Positions 8,860-17,360 of a stretch of 36,359 bases of DNA are shown piece after piece. The notes beneath the pieces are model-generated. The model did not search any database. It was not told the DNA's origin and was given only the letters and a program-made list of their open reading frames with translations. The stretch is from Muribaculaceae bacterium (lineage in GTDB: Bacteria > Bacteroidota > Bacteroidia > Bacteroidales > Muribaculaceae): NCBI GenBank assembly GCA_003979155.1, contig RYWL01000013.1, positions 1-36,359 of the forward strand. Direction: 5' to 3'. Position 1 is the stretch's first letter; every line of letters starts with the position of its first letter. The translations under genes and the position numbers were made by a program.

Positions 8860-8967
8860 CCGACTTAACAATTTTTGACATTGAGTGCTAATTGTAGTTA
8901 AGGTGCGGTGTATTAGTGCATTATGTGATAAAAGGCGCATCGGATGCAAGAGATAGATAAATAAAAA

Positions 8968-9000
8968 TTTCTGTAATTGGATATTTTTTACTTACTTTGC
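8968..9000 (+). promoter_or_regulatory. Probable acpP promoter
   Basis: TTACTTTGC at 8992-9000 matches the -7 element TAnnTTTG at all but one base. The upstream element is poor: TTTCTG at 8968-8973 has suitable spacing, while TTG at 8977 is too close. Its position about 45 nt before the acpP ATG fits a short leader. The call rests mainly on the -7 match. Confidence 0.45.
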
Positions 9001-9044
9001 ATCGCTAAAACGCAAATTATTAATCACAAAATAATCTCACTATT

Positions 9045-9281
9045 ATGTCTGAAGTAGCAGATCGCGTTAAAAGCATCGTAGTTGATAAACTCGGTGTTCA
9101 GCCCGACCAGGTAACAGAAACCGCATCTTTCATCACCGACCTCGGTGCAGATTCGCTCGATACCGTTGAACTCATCATGGACTTCGAGAAAGAATTCGGC
9201 GTAACCATCCCCGACGAAGAAGCAGAAAAAATCAAAACTGTCGGCGACGCAATAGCATTCGTAGAAGCTAACGCGAAGTAA
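9045..9281 (+). CDS. acpP: Acyl carrier protein
   Basis: A 78-residue acidic four-helix carrier protein of fatty acid synthesis. The phosphopantetheine attachment site is GADSLDTVE with Ser37 as the modified residue. Length and sequence are typical. It is the first gene of the acpP-fabF pair, transcribed away from dnaX. A stable hairpin follows at 9309-9350, which may give acpP a higher transcript level than fabF. Confidence 0.97.
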   Translation: MSEVADRVKSIVVDKLGVQPDQVTETASFITDLGADSLDTVELIMDFEKEFGVTIPDEEAEKIKTVGDAIAFVEANAK

Positions 9282-9308
9282 GCAGCGATATTTCAACGCC
9301 ACTTAATA

Positions 9309-9350
9309 AACCGCCGCGAAATTTCGCAGAAGCGAAATGAAACGGCGGTT
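9309..9350 (+). terminator. Nested hairpin between acpP and fabF
   Basis: AACCGCCG at 9309-9316 pairs with CGGCGGTT at 9343-9350, enclosing a second stem of ATTTCGC (9321-9327) with GCGAAAT (9332-9338) around a four-base loop. The stem is followed by AAATTTTGA, a weak U-tract. It lies in the 167-bp acpP-fabF spacer, which holds no other gene, and looks like a leaky terminator or a stabiliser of the acpP 3' end. Confidence 0.6.
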
Positions 9351-9448
9351 AAATTTTGACAGTCCCTTTAACAAGGACGCATCTCTTTACTCAGTGGGCC
9401 GAAAGTGCGCATGCAATGCGGCAGCCCTCAACAACCAACCATAACACA

Positions 9449-10723
9449 ATGGAACTTAAACGAGTAGTAGTCACCGGCATGGGTGCTATCACACCTCTTG
9501 GCAACGACGTGGAGACCACATGGGAAAATGCCAAAGCAGGCGTTAGCGGAGCCGGCCCAATCACACACTTCGATGCAAGTCTTTTCAAGACGCAGTTTGC
9601 CTGCGAGGTAAAAGGCTTCAATGCAGAGGACCATTTCGACCGTAAGAAAACCCGTCAGCTCGACCTATATGCTCAGTATGCACTTGTAGCGGCTCGTCAG
9701 GCCATTGCAGATGCGGCGCTTGAAGCAGCAGCCGAAGAAGGCAAAGTGGACAAGAACCGCGTAGGTGTGATTGTCGCTGCCGGTATCGGTGGTCTTCATA
9801 CCTTTGAGGAAGAAGCCGGATACTATGCCCTCAATTCCGACAAAGGCCCTAAATACAATCCTTTCTTTATTCCTAAGATGATTGCCGACATCGCGTCGGG
9901 CCACATCTCAATGGAATATGGCTACCATGGCCCCAACTACGGCGTGGTTTCGGCCTGCGCGTCGTCGAACAACGCAATCATCGACGCATTCAATCTCATA
10001 CGTCTCGGCAAAGCCGATGCAATTCTCACAGGTGGTGCTGAAGCTGCTATTTTCCCCGCAGGTGTAGGCGGCTTCAACTCTATGCATGCTTTGTCGACCC
10101 GCAACGACAGTCCCGAGACAGCTTCTCGTCCGTTCAGCAAGAGTCGCGATGGCTTTGTTATTGGCGAAGGTTCGGCAGTGCTCGTTCTTGAAGAACTTGA
10201 GCACGCTCTTGCCCGCGGTGCTAAAATTTACTGCGAGATTGCCGGCGGCGGTCTCTCGGCCGATGCTTACCACATCACTGCAACACATCCCGAAGGCCTT
10301 GGCGCTATTCTTGCCATGCAGAACGCTCTTGAAGACGCCGGCATGAAGCCCGAGGATATCGACTATATAAATGTTCACGGCACGTCGACTCCCGTAGGCG
10401 ATCGCTCGGAGGTGAAAGCTATCGAGCAGCTTTTCGGCGAACACGCCCACAAGCTCAACATTTCGTCGACTAAATCGATGACAGGCCACCTGCTCGGTGC
10501 CACCGGCGCTATCGAGGCAGTGTTCTCAATCAAGGCAGTGACCGACGGCATCATCCCTCCCACAATCAACCACGAAGAGGGCGACGAGGACGAAGAAATC
10601 GATTACTCGCTCAATTTCACATTCAACAAGGCTCAGAAGCGTGAAGTACGCGCCGCGCTGTCGAACTCGTTCGGCTTCGGCGGTCACAACGCCACACTGA
10701 TTGTGAAGAAATTCGAGAAGTAA
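9449..10723 (+). CDS. fabF: Beta-ketoacyl-ACP synthase II
   Basis: A 424-residue condensing enzyme of fatty acid elongation that acts on acyl-ACP. The Cys-His-His triad is present: C170 in VVSACASS, H310 in NVHGTSTPVGD and H347 in KSMTGHLLGATG, with conserved K342. The start at 9449 (MELKRVVVTG) is the normal FabF start; the frame extends 31 codons upstream through poorly coding sequence. It follows acpP after 167 bp and is closed by a strong terminator. The rnc gene that often follows fabF in Bacteroidales is not here. Confidence 0.96.
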   Translation: MELKRVVVTGMGAITPLGNDVETTWENAKAGVSGAGPITHFDASLFKTQFACEVKGFNAEDHFDRKKTRQLDLYAQYALVAARQAIADAALEAAAEEGKVDKNRVGVIVAAGIGGLHTFEEEAGYYALNSDKGPKYNPFFIPKMIADIASGHISMEYGYHGPNYGVVSACASSNNAIIDAFNLIRLGKADAILTGGAEAAIFPAGVGGFNSMHALSTRNDSPETASRPFSKSRDGFVIGEGSAVLVLEELEHALARGAKIYCEIAGGGLSADAYHITATHPEGLGAILAMQNALEDAGMKPEDIDYINVHGTSTPVGDRSEVKAIEQLFGEHAHKLNISSTKSMTGHLLGATGAIEAVFSIKAVTDGIIPPTINHEEGDEDEEIDYSLNFTFNKAQKREVRAALSNSFGFGGHNATLIVKKFEK

Positions 10724-10745
10724 GACATTTATTATCATATAGAAG

Positions 10746-10784
10746 GGTGTGCCTGTTTTGTTATAGACCGGGCACACCTTTTTT
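10746..10784 (+). terminator. Rho-independent terminator of acpP-fabF
   Basis: GGTGTGCC at 10746-10753 pairs with GGCACACC at 10771-10778, followed directly by six T's (10779-10784). The loop is 17 nt. It lies 22 bp after the fabF stop. Confidence 0.88.
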
Positions 10785-10810
10785 CTACCAACCGAATATA
10801 CGAGAGTTTT

Positions 10811-11488
10811 ATGAAAATTGGCATAATAGTGGCCATGGATAAGGAGCTGGCGCTTCTGCTGCCTCTTATGGCCGATGTGAGCGAGATTAGCGTAAACGGC
10901 TTTGCCTTTCATACCGGCAAGCTCGCCGGACATGATATCGTGGCCTGTAAATGCGGCATTGGCAAAGTCAACGCCGCCGTGGGAGCGCTTACGCTGATAG
11001 AGAATTTTCATCCGATGATGATTATCAATACCGGAGTTGCCGGAGGCACAGGTGCTACCTCTGAACCTGCACGTGTGCTCGATGTTGTGCTGGCCTCAGA
11101 GATTGCATACCACGACGTGTGGTGTGGCCCCGGCACTGTTAAGGGCGAGGCGGCCGGATGTCCGGCACGCTTCACATGTCCGCTGCCGGAAGATATACGC
11201 AGGCAGCTCAGCGTAAAAGAAGGCCTTCTTGCTTCGGGCGATATATTTGTCGACAATCCCGACGATTTGCGCCGTATTCTCGATTTGTATCCCGACGCAA
11301 AGGCCGTAGATATGGAGTCGGCAGCAATAGCGCAGGTATGCTATATAAAAAATGTGCCGTTTGTGTGCATTCGCGTTGTGAGCGACACTCCCGGCGACGG
11401 AGGCAATGCCGCAGCTTATGAGAATTTCTGGCAGGCAGCTCCCGAGCGGACTTTCGACGAAGTGGAGAAATTGCTCGGATTGCTCTGA
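10811..11488 (+). CDS. mtnN: 5'-methylthioadenosine/S-adenosylhomocysteine nucleosidase
   Basis: A 225-residue nucleoside hydrolase that removes adenine from methylthioadenosine and S-adenosylhomocysteine, recycling by-products of polyamine synthesis and methylation. The catalytic Glu12 lies in VAMDKE, the ribose-binding motif MESAA has E169, and the catalytic base is D192 in VVSDTPG; these match E12, E174 and D197 of the E. coli enzyme. NTGVAGG at 73-79 is also typical. It starts 27 bp after the fabF terminator, so it should have its own promoter, though I found no clear one. The AlbA_2 gene follows after 49 bp. Confidence 0.93.
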   Translation: MKIGIIVAMDKELALLLPLMADVSEISVNGFAFHTGKLAGHDIVACKCGIGKVNAAVGALTLIENFHPMMIINTGVAGGTGATSEPARVLDVVLASEIAYHDVWCGPGTVKGEAAGCPARFTCPLPEDIRRQLSVKEGLLASGDIFVDNPDDLRRILDLYPDAKAVDMESAAIAQVCYIKNVPFVCIRVVSDTPGDGGNAAAYENFWQAAPERTFDEVEKLLGLL

Positions 11489-11537
11489 CGACTGCCCTTG
11501 CCGAGTGCAGACTTAGCAGTCTAATTGGATAGAAAAG

Positions 11538-12185
11538 ATGAAAGACCTTAAAGCCATACGCGGTGCTTCGTTGCTGCGCGAGTGGATGGCCGAGGGCGAG
11601 CACGAGCATCAGGATTTCAAATTCACTATCTCCGATGCCCGTAAGATTGCCCGTTCGGTATCGGCCTTTGCCAATAACGGCGGAGGACGGTTGCTCATCG
11701 GCGTAAAAGACAATGGAGTCATTGCCGGAGTACGCAACGAAGAGGATATTTATGTGGTGGAGCAGGCTGCAGAGAGGTATTGTGTCCCGCCACAGATGCC
11801 GGCATTCATGGCATATCGCGTCGAAGACAATATACGTGTTATCGTAGCCGAAATTTCGCCTGCCGCCTGCCGGCCTGTGTATGTGGCAGAGGAGGGCGGA
11901 GCCCGTAAGGCCTACTATCGTGTGGCCGACGAGAATATTGCCGCGCATCCTCTTATGGTGCGAGCCTGGGAACTCGACGACAGCACTGCTCCGGCGCTCA
12001 CGCAGCGACATTACGAGCTGGCGGCGCTCTACAGCGGCGGTGTGGCAATGAGTGAGCGTCGGGCGGCACTCGCGCTGCACATATCGCTGACTGAGGCCGA
12101 AGACATCATTGTACGTCTTGCGGCTGCCAGGCTGATTGGTTTCACTTTCGACGGCACGCGTTTTATACCCAAAGGAATAGAATGA
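11538..12185 (+). CDS. AlbA_2 (Schlafen-type) domain protein with C-terminal winged helix
   Basis: A 215-residue protein with an AlbA_2 domain (PF04326) at about residues 10-125. Visible motifs are HQDFKF (the family's E...FK region) and [19 protein letters not shown]. The last ~60 residues look like a winged helix-turn-helix ([10 protein letters not shown] through GTRFIPKG). AlbA_2 proteins bind nucleic acid and are often labelled transcriptional regulators or ATP-binding proteins, usually without proof. Its TGA overlaps the recQ start in an ATGA arrangement, so the two are translationally coupled and likely work together or at matched levels. Function unproven. Confidence 0.82.
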   Translation: MKDLKAIRGASLLREWMAEGEHEHQDFKFTISDARKIARSVSAFANNGGGRLLIGVKDNGVIAGVRNEEDIYVVEQAAERYCVPPQMPAFMAYRVEDNIRVIVAEISPAACRPVYVAEEGGARKAYYRVADENIAAHPLMVRAWELDDSTAPALTQRHYELAALYSGGVAMSERRAALALHISLTEAEDIIVRLAAARLIGFTFDGTRFIPKGIE

Positions 12186-14311
12186 ACAAGCAGTTGTATG
12201 AACGGGCGCTTAGCCTGCTGACACGATTTTATGGTTATCGCTCCTTCCGCCCCGGACAATACGAGGTGATAGAGGCTGTGGCTTGTAGTCGCGACTCGGT
12301 GGTGCTTCTGCCCACAGGTGGCGGAAAATCGCTGTGTTTCCAGATGCCGGCATTGCTCGCAGAGCATGGTGTGGCCATTGTTGTGTCGCCCCTCATAGCC
12401 CTTATGCAGGACCAGACGGCGGCGCTTGTTGCCAACGGCATACCGGCGGCCTCGCTCAATTCCAGCCAGGATGAGGCCTACAACCGCAGTGTGATGCAGG
12501 CTGCCGTCGACGGCAAGTTGAAATTGCTATATACGTCGCCCGAGCGCCTTCTACAGGGAATTGACTGGTTCAGCCGGCTCGACATCAGTCTGTTTGCCAT
12601 CGACGAGGCTCACTGCATATCGCAGTGGGGACATGATTTCCGCCCCGACTACACACAGCTTGCGGTCATCAAGGAGCAATTTCCCACTGTACCCGTTGTG
12701 GCGCTGACTGCGACTGCCGACAAACTTACGCGCGACGATATAATAAACCAGCTGAATCTTTACAAGCCCTATTGTCTTCTGGGTTCGTTCGACCGGCCGA
12801 ATATCAGCCTGAGAGCCTACTCCAATCCGGGTGCCAAAGAGCGTTTGCGCTATATCGCAAATCTTGTCCGCAAATATCCACAGGATTCGGGCATTGCTTA
12901 TTGTCTCTCGCGTACCGGTGCCGAAAATCTGAACAAGGCTTTGTGCGCCCAGGGCATACGCTCGGTGTGCTATCATGCCGGAATGAGTGCCGACAGCCGC
13001 AACGAATCGATGCGCCGTTTTCTCGAAGGCACAGCCCAAGTTGTGTGTGCCACAGTGGCTTTCGGCATGGGTATCGACAAGAGCAATATCCGCTGGGTGG
13101 TGCATAACAATATGCCCGGAAACATTGAGAGTTATTATCAGGAAATAGGCAGAGCCGGTCGTGACGGACTCCCTGCCGAGGCCACGCTCTTCTACTCCTA
13201 TGCCGATGTGATTACGCTTCAGAAATTCGCTTCAGAGTCGGGTCGCACGGCTGTGAATATGGAAAAATTGGCGCGTATGCAGGCCTACGCCGAGGGCCGT
13301 GTATGCCGTCGGCGTGTGCTGCTGAGTTATTTCAGCGAAGAACGCAGCTGCGACTGCGGCAATTGTGACATATGTCTCAACCCTCCTGTGAGGTTTGACG
13401 GTACGATCCTTGCCCAAAAGGCTCTCAGCGCCGTTATGCGTACGGGTGGCACTGCTGTGGGAGTCTTCACGCTCGTGAATATTCTCCGCGGACAGCGTAC
13501 GTCGGATATCGTCCGTGCAGGGTTCGACCGTATACGCACTTTCGGAGCCGGTGCCGACCTTCGCAAGGAAGAGTGGACCGACTATGTATCGCAGATGATA
13601 CAGCTTGGTGTTTTCGAAATTGCCTACGACGATGCCAATCATCTCCGCGTGACGCCTTACGGCATGCGTATTCTCCGCGGACAGGATGTGCTTGAACTGA
13701 GCAACTATGTGCCACCGACAGCGAAAGGCGATGGCCGCAAGAAGAAAAAGATCGGGTCGGAAGAAGTGGCTGTCACCGACCCCGTGCAGCAGCTTTTCGC
13801 GCAGCTCAAAGCCGTCAGACTCGATGTCGCGCGCAAAGAGCACATACCTCCATATCTTGTTTTCAGCGATGCCACGTTGCTCGACATGGCGGTGCGCCGT
13901 CCGTCGAATATCGACGAATTCGTGCAGGTGAACGGTGTCGGAGAGAAAAAGGCTGTCCGTTTCGGTCGCCAGTTTATAAGCGCGGTGCGTAAATTCGAAA
14001 ACCTTCCGGCGACACTTCCGTCGGGAACAAGCCTCAAAGAAACTCTTATTCTGTTCAATGCAGGCGAAAGCCTCGGCGATATTGCGCGACTCAAAGGCGT
14101 GAAAATAGGCACCATTCAGTCGCACGTGGCGCAACTGATTACGGCCGGCTTCATCACCGACTTCGGAAAATTCATATCGCGAGCCGAGTATGAAAGAATA
14201 ATCGGTGAACTCGATGCGCATCCCGATACAGCTTACGAAACGCTCAAAGAGATTTTTGAGCCGGGTCTGATAAGCATTGCCAGGGCAATACGCGATATAA
14301 GGAAGTCGTGA
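12182..14311 (+). CDS. recQ: ATP-dependent DNA helicase RecQ
   Basis: A 709-residue superfamily 2 helicase for recombinational repair. Walker A is LLPTGGGKS at about 42-50, the DEAH box is at 141-144 followed by [10 protein letters not shown], and motif VI is [10 protein letters not shown]. The zinc-binding region with CDCGNCDIC spans about 374-399, then the RQC winged helix, an HRDC domain at about 536-603 ([22 protein letters not shown]) and a C-terminal helix-turn-helix-like segment at about 616-672. This is the long Bacteroidota form with the extra C-terminal domain. Coupled by ATGA overlap to the AlbA_2 gene. It ends 13 bp from the convergent DUF3943 gene. Confidence 0.95.
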   Translation: MNKQLYERALSLLTRFYGYRSFRPGQYEVIEAVACSRDSVVLLPTGGGKSLCFQMPALLAEHGVAIVVSPLIALMQDQTAALVANGIPAASLNSSQDEAYNRSVMQAAVDGKLKLLYTSPERLLQGIDWFSRLDISLFAIDEAHCISQWGHDFRPDYTQLAVIKEQFPTVPVVALTATADKLTRDDIINQLNLYKPYCLLGSFDRPNISLRAYSNPGAKERLRYIANLVRKYPQDSGIAYCLSRTGAENLNKALCAQGIRSVCYHAGMSADSRNESMRRFLEGTAQVVCATVAFGMGIDKSNIRWVVHNNMPGNIESYYQEIGRAGRDGLPAEATLFYSYADVITLQKFASESGRTAVNMEKLARMQAYAEGRVCRRRVLLSYFSEERSCDCGNCDICLNPPVRFDGTILAQKALSAVMRTGGTAVGVFTLVNILRGQRTSDIVRAGFDRIRTFGAGADLRKEEWTDYVSQMIQLGVFEIAYDDANHLRVTPYGMRILRGQDVLELSNYVPPTAKGDGRKKKKIGSEEVAVTDPVQQLFAQLKAVRLDVARKEHIPPYLVFSDATLLDMAVRRPSNIDEFVQVNGVGEKKAVRFGRQFISAVRKFENLPATLPSGTSLKETLILFNAGESLGDIARLKGVKIGTIQSHVAQLITAGFITDFGKFISRAEYERIIGELDAHPDTAYETLKEIFEPGLISIARAIRDIRKS

Positions 14312-14324
14312 TTTCCTATCTCGT

Positions 14325-15194
14325 TCAGAAAGTGCAGGTGATGCTGAAGCCGAATTTGTCGTTGCTTATATAAGGCATTAGCGTCGACGATACGGCCGGC
14401 CGCTTTAGAGTTTTGGCGTATTTTCGTGCAGGATTGCCGTCGAAGATGCCGAGAACCTCGTTTACGGGGTCGATTAGAAACGCCACTATATTTCCCAGTA
14501 CTGGCGAGCCCCAGAGGGTGTAGCCGTTGTTGACTATGTGGTGCTTAAGCTGATAGAAACATTCGCCCATGATTGAGCCGGCTAAAGGAGTGATAAATAT
14601 ATCCTGATACGAAGGCCGCTCCATGCAGCCTTCGATGCCGAACTCCCATAAAACAGTGGATATTAAAGTTGTGTAAAGCAGCGACTGATAATAGTTGAAG
14701 CCGCACGAACGGGCAGCCATGAAGTAGGCAGCTCCGGCATAGGGATGCAGCACGTAGTTGAAAATGAATTTGTCGCCGTCCCATTCGGGCCCGCGTTTGA
14801 GCACATTACGTACCCAGCGTGTTCCGGGCGAGTATTGCTGAATGGATGCGCGGTTCCAGTTAGTGGCATCTTCGGGCAGCAGTTCGAGAACGAAGAGCGT
14901 GCCGACGAAGGCGCCGCCGAGGGTAGCGGTGTTTATCCAGAGCCGGTGCCAGTCGTGCGACTGGGTGGTAGATGAAATCGGCAGCTCATAGATGCAGATA
15001 GGCTTGGGTTTTGAGCAGTGTGGCCGCATGGCAATGATGGGAGACATGTCGATACTGTCGGGAGGCGTGTGAACGTTATCGATTTTTACAAGGCGCGCGG
15101 CTTGTGTGCCCACTGTTTCTTCGGCCCGGCTCCGCGGAATTGCAGCCAGCAGGGCTACTATAATGATGATGAAATATGTTATAGGTAGGCGCAT
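14325..15194 (-). CDS. DUF3943 family exported protein
   Basis: A 289-residue protein with a signal peptide (hydrophobic residues 5-19, likely cleavage after SRA near 24). Its middle carries the conserved DUF3943 run: FIFNYVLHPYAGAAYFMAARS, LWEFGIEGCMERPSYQDIFITPLAG, and GNIVAFLIDPVNEVLG near the end. The family is common in Bacteroidota envelopes and has no known function; it may be an outer-membrane or periplasmic protein. The start at 15194 is chosen over 15236 because it gives a normal signal peptide. It converges with recQ and diverges from the amidase gene. Confidence 0.75.
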   Translation of the reverse strand: MRLPITYFIIIIVALLAAIPRSRAEETVGTQAARLVKIDNVHTPPDSIDMSPIIAMRPHCSKPKPICIYELPISSTTQSHDWHRLWINTATLGGAFVGTLFVLELLPEDATNWNRASIQQYSPGTRWVRNVLKRGPEWDGDKFIFNYVLHPYAGAAYFMAARSCGFNYYQSLLYTTLISTVLWEFGIEGCMERPSYQDIFITPLAGSIMGECFYQLKHHIVNNGYTLWGSPVLGNIVAFLIDPVNEVLGIFDGNPARKYAKTLKRPAVSSTLMPYISNDKFGFSITCTF

Positions 15195-15309
15195 GATGCA
15201 ATTGAATTGGAGATAGTGGAACGTAGTCTTTATCATAAAACAACTCCGGGCAGGTTTTTGATTTTATGAAGAAAAGTAAAAAATGACAAGTGACGAAACG
15301 CGGCCATGC

Positions 15310-15317
15310 TACTTTTG
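15310..15317 (+). promoter_or_regulatory. Probable -7 element of the amidase gene
   Basis: TACTTTTG exactly matches TAnnTTTG and lies 29 bp before the ATG at 15347. No good TTG/TTTG was found about 20 bp further upstream, so the promoter may be weak or activator-dependent. Confidence 0.5.
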
Positions 15318-15346
15318 CGGCATTGTTTACTTTTAATAATGGATTT

Positions 15347-15937
15347 ATGAAGCAAAATCTGGTTATTGTCGACAACGGTCATGGTCGTGAGACCGCGGGA
15401 AAACGCAGCCCCGACGGAAGTCTGCGTGAATGGGAGTGGTGCAGGCACATGGCACGCGAAATACGGCATCGGCTGCAACTGCATGGCATAGAGTGCGTGC
15501 TGCTTGTGCCTGAAGACAGCGACGTGCCATTGAGAGAGCGTTGTCGCCGTGCAAACACACTTGCCACAGGGCGACGGGCTGTGCTTGTGTCGGTGCATAA
15601 CAATGCCGCCGGCAATGGGCTTGAGTGGAATGGCGCGCGTGGATTTTGCGCATTTGTGGCTCCGGCGGCCTCTCAGGAGTCAAAGACGCTTGCTCGGCTC
15701 ATGCAGGCCGAGGCGCTTGCATGCGGGCTCGGCGGTAACAGAGCCTTGCCGCATGAGGGCTACCTGACGGGTAATTTCGCAATCTGTCGCGACACGTCGT
15801 GTCCGGCCGTGCTCAGCGAAAATCTCTTTATGGATAATGCCGACGATCTGTCGCTGCTGCTTTCTGATGCCGGCTTCGACAAGATTGCCGCGGTGCATGT
15901 CAATTCATTATTGAAATATTTCAATCTCCTGTCATGA
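15347..15937 (+). CDS. N-acetylmuramoyl-L-alanine amidase, Amidase_3-like, no signal peptide
   Basis: A 196-residue zinc amidase that would cut the bond between MurNAc and L-Ala in peptidoglycan. Probable zinc ligands are H12 in VDNGHG, a Glu at 28 or 30 in LREWEW, and H84 in SVHNNAAG; the catalytic Glu is E158 in VLSENLFMDN. It has no signal peptide, unlike cell-division amidases, and resembles phage endolysins in size. The start at 15347 is supported by the -7 element at 15310 and the normal domain start. Its stop overlaps the next gene (ATGA). A domesticated phage lysis enzyme is the likely origin. Confidence 0.8.
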   Translation: MKQNLVIVDNGHGRETAGKRSPDGSLREWEWCRHMAREIRHRLQLHGIECVLLVPEDSDVPLRERCRRANTLATGRRAVLVSVHNNAAGNGLEWNGARGFCAFVAPAASQESKTLARLMQAEALACGLGGNRALPHEGYLTGNFAICRDTSCPAVLSENLFMDNADDLSLLLSDAGFDKIAAVHVNSLLKYFNLLS

Positions 15938-16368
15938 AAGTGTTGTTTGCCATCTTGTTGGGTTTCGGAGTCGGCTATATGCTTGCTCCGCGGCCAAAAG
16001 CGGTAGCTCCCGATGTTAAAGTGCTCACCCGTGTCGACACGCTCCGTGTCACCGTGCCCGAAATTGTTGTTGTCAGGGCTAAAGAGAGTGTGTGCGAGCG
16101 TCTGGCACTCGCAAGTGACACTACCGACAGCGTTGAGGTACATGTGCCTCTAACTCAGACGGTTTACCGAGGAGATGCCTATCGTGCGGTGCTGAGCGGA
16201 CATATGGCTGTGCTTGATACGATTGAAATTTTTCAACAGCATAGCACTCTGGTGTGTACAAAAACAGTTAGACGGCGTGTAAGTATCGGATTACAAGGAG
16301 GCTACGGCCTTACTCCCAAAGGTTTTCAGCCTTATATCGGGGTAGGTGTGAGTGTGAGAATTCTGTAA
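15934..16368 (+). CDS. Single-TM protein resembling DUF6808
   Basis: A 144-residue protein with one N-terminal membrane segment (residues 3-18, VLFAILLGFGVGYMLA) and an extracytoplasmic remainder. The middle has a VDTLRVTVPEIVVV / VHVPLTQTVYRGDAYRAVLSG pattern and the end is Gly-rich (GLQGGYG, IGVGVSVRIL). From memory this pattern resembles DUF6808 proteins of Bacteroides prophages and mobile elements; I could not verify that. It is translationally coupled to the amidase by an ATGA overlap. An anchored protein spanning the envelope next to a leaderless amidase suggests a spanin- or holin-like role, which is inference only. Confidence 0.6.
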   Translation: MKVLFAILLGFGVGYMLAPRPKAVAPDVKVLTRVDTLRVTVPEIVVVRAKESVCERLALASDTTDSVEVHVPLTQTVYRGDAYRAVLSGHMAVLDTIEIFQQHSTLVCTKTVRRRVSIGLQGGYGLTPKGFQPYIGVGVSVRIL

Positions 16369-16404
16369 AAATTGACTTTATATCAATATAAATTGTGTTT
16401 TGTA

Positions 16405-16435
16405 TTGACAAATCAAAATTAATGTTGTAAATTTG
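16405..16435 (+). promoter_or_regulatory. Bacteroides-type promoter upstream of 16461
   Basis: TTG at 16405-16407, a 20-bp spacer, and TAAATTTG at 16428-16435 match the -33/-7 consensus fully. Transcription should start near 16442, giving a leader of about 20 nt before the ATG at 16461. It lies in a notably AT-rich 92-bp gap and gives the two following genes their own transcription. Confidence 0.8.
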
Positions 16436-16460
16436 CAGTGCTGATATAAACTACTACAAA

Positions 16461-16877
16461 ATGAAAAATCTCACAAAGAACCGCAATGCCGAGTATGCGA
16501 GGCGTTGCATCGAAATTTTTGAGCGCGACTACCGCAACGGGTGTGTGCGTCCGCTCGACGAAGTGCTTACTATGGCTCTTGCCATGCAGCCGCACTCGCA
16601 TTACTTGTCGTATGACACGGCATCGCGCAAGCTGCATGCCATAGAGCGCCACGGCATTGATTCGCTCGTCGCCGGCGAAAATACACGCGCTCTCTACACC
16701 GAACTCGGTGCCCAGGTGGCCGATGTGATGAGCAAGCGGCGCAAGCTAAGCTTCGACCAGGCGTTGTCGTTTGTACTCAATTTCTGCCGTCCTTCGCGCT
16801 TCCATATGAGCCTCGACACGGCACGACGTATAATAACACCTTATATCTCCTACAGCATCTGTCGCATCAGAGGCTGA
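16461..16877 (+). CDS. Small unrecognised protein with internal duplication
   Basis: A 138-residue basic protein without signal peptide or membrane segment. I do not recognise a named family. Residues 32-58 (LDEVLTMALA...SYDTASRKL) and 98-125 (FDQALSFVLN...SLDTARRII) are two copies of one ~28-residue helical motif, offset by 66-67 residues with a single-residue indel. From memory, short motifs of this kind occur in small proteins of Bacteroides mobile elements. It has its own consensus promoter and is followed after 4 nt by the next gene. Nucleic acid binding is possible given the charge, but unproven. Confidence 0.7.
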   Translation: MKNLTKNRNAEYARRCIEIFERDYRNGCVRPLDEVLTMALAMQPHSHYLSYDTASRKLHAIERHGIDSLVAGENTRALYTELGAQVADVMSKRRKLSFDQALSFVLNFCRPSRFHMSLDTARRIITPYISYSICRIRG

Positions 16878-16881
16878 GGTT

Positions 16882-17349
16882 ATGAACCAGAAACACACTA
16901 CAATGAAACAGACATTTGCAATATCGCTAAGCCGCGTACTCGAGAGCGTGTATGCCTTTGCGGCTCTGGATTATATCACAGTAAAGGAGCGTCCCGAAGT
17001 ACTCGGCCGCGGCCAGGCTCAGCTTCTGCGCAAGGTTATACTCCATTGTATGGCTACTATGATTGCCGAGCTGGCGCCTGTGGCCGTGGGGAGCTCGCTC
17101 ATCGACCATGTCGACGGCGACATAATAACGATTGACTTCGATTTGCCCGACAGCGGCAACCCGTGGACGCATCTTCGCAGCTCTTTCGAGTCGGCACTGG
17201 CCGCCGAGGTGATGCAGGTGGCATGGTCGGGCGCCAACACTATGCTTGCCGGTGTGTATGCCGAAATGGCCTCGCATTGCATGGGGGCTCTAAGAGCATC
17301 GATTCTCGGTGCTAAAGGTTTCCCGGGACGCATTAAGCCTGCGGCGTAG
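16882..17349 (+). CDS. Unrecognised cytosolic protein
   Basis: A 155-residue, mostly helical protein with no signal peptide and no family I recognise. Features are ALDYITVKERPEVLG near residues 28-42, a helix rich in Ala, Leu and Ile, and an acidic β-like stretch DGDIITIDFDLP near 78-89. The start at 16882 follows GAGG by two bases, a plausible Shine-Dalgarno; ATG at 16903 is an alternative that would drop seven residues. It starts 4 nt after its neighbour and shares that promoter. It ends 12 bp from the convergent truA, so the transcripts may overlap. Confidence 0.6.
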   Translation: MNQKHTTMKQTFAISLSRVLESVYAFAALDYITVKERPEVLGRGQAQLLRKVILHCMATMIAELAPVAVGSSLIDHVDGDIITIDFDLPDSGNPWTHLRSSFESALAAEVMQVAWSGANTMLAGVYAEMASHCMGALRASILGAKGFPGRIKPAA

Positions 17350-17360
17350 AATCGTTATGC

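Noticed and set aside
13232-14221. 329-codon minus-strand frame opposite recQ
   Set aside because: It overlaps the RQC and HRDC domains of recQ completely and shows no family features.
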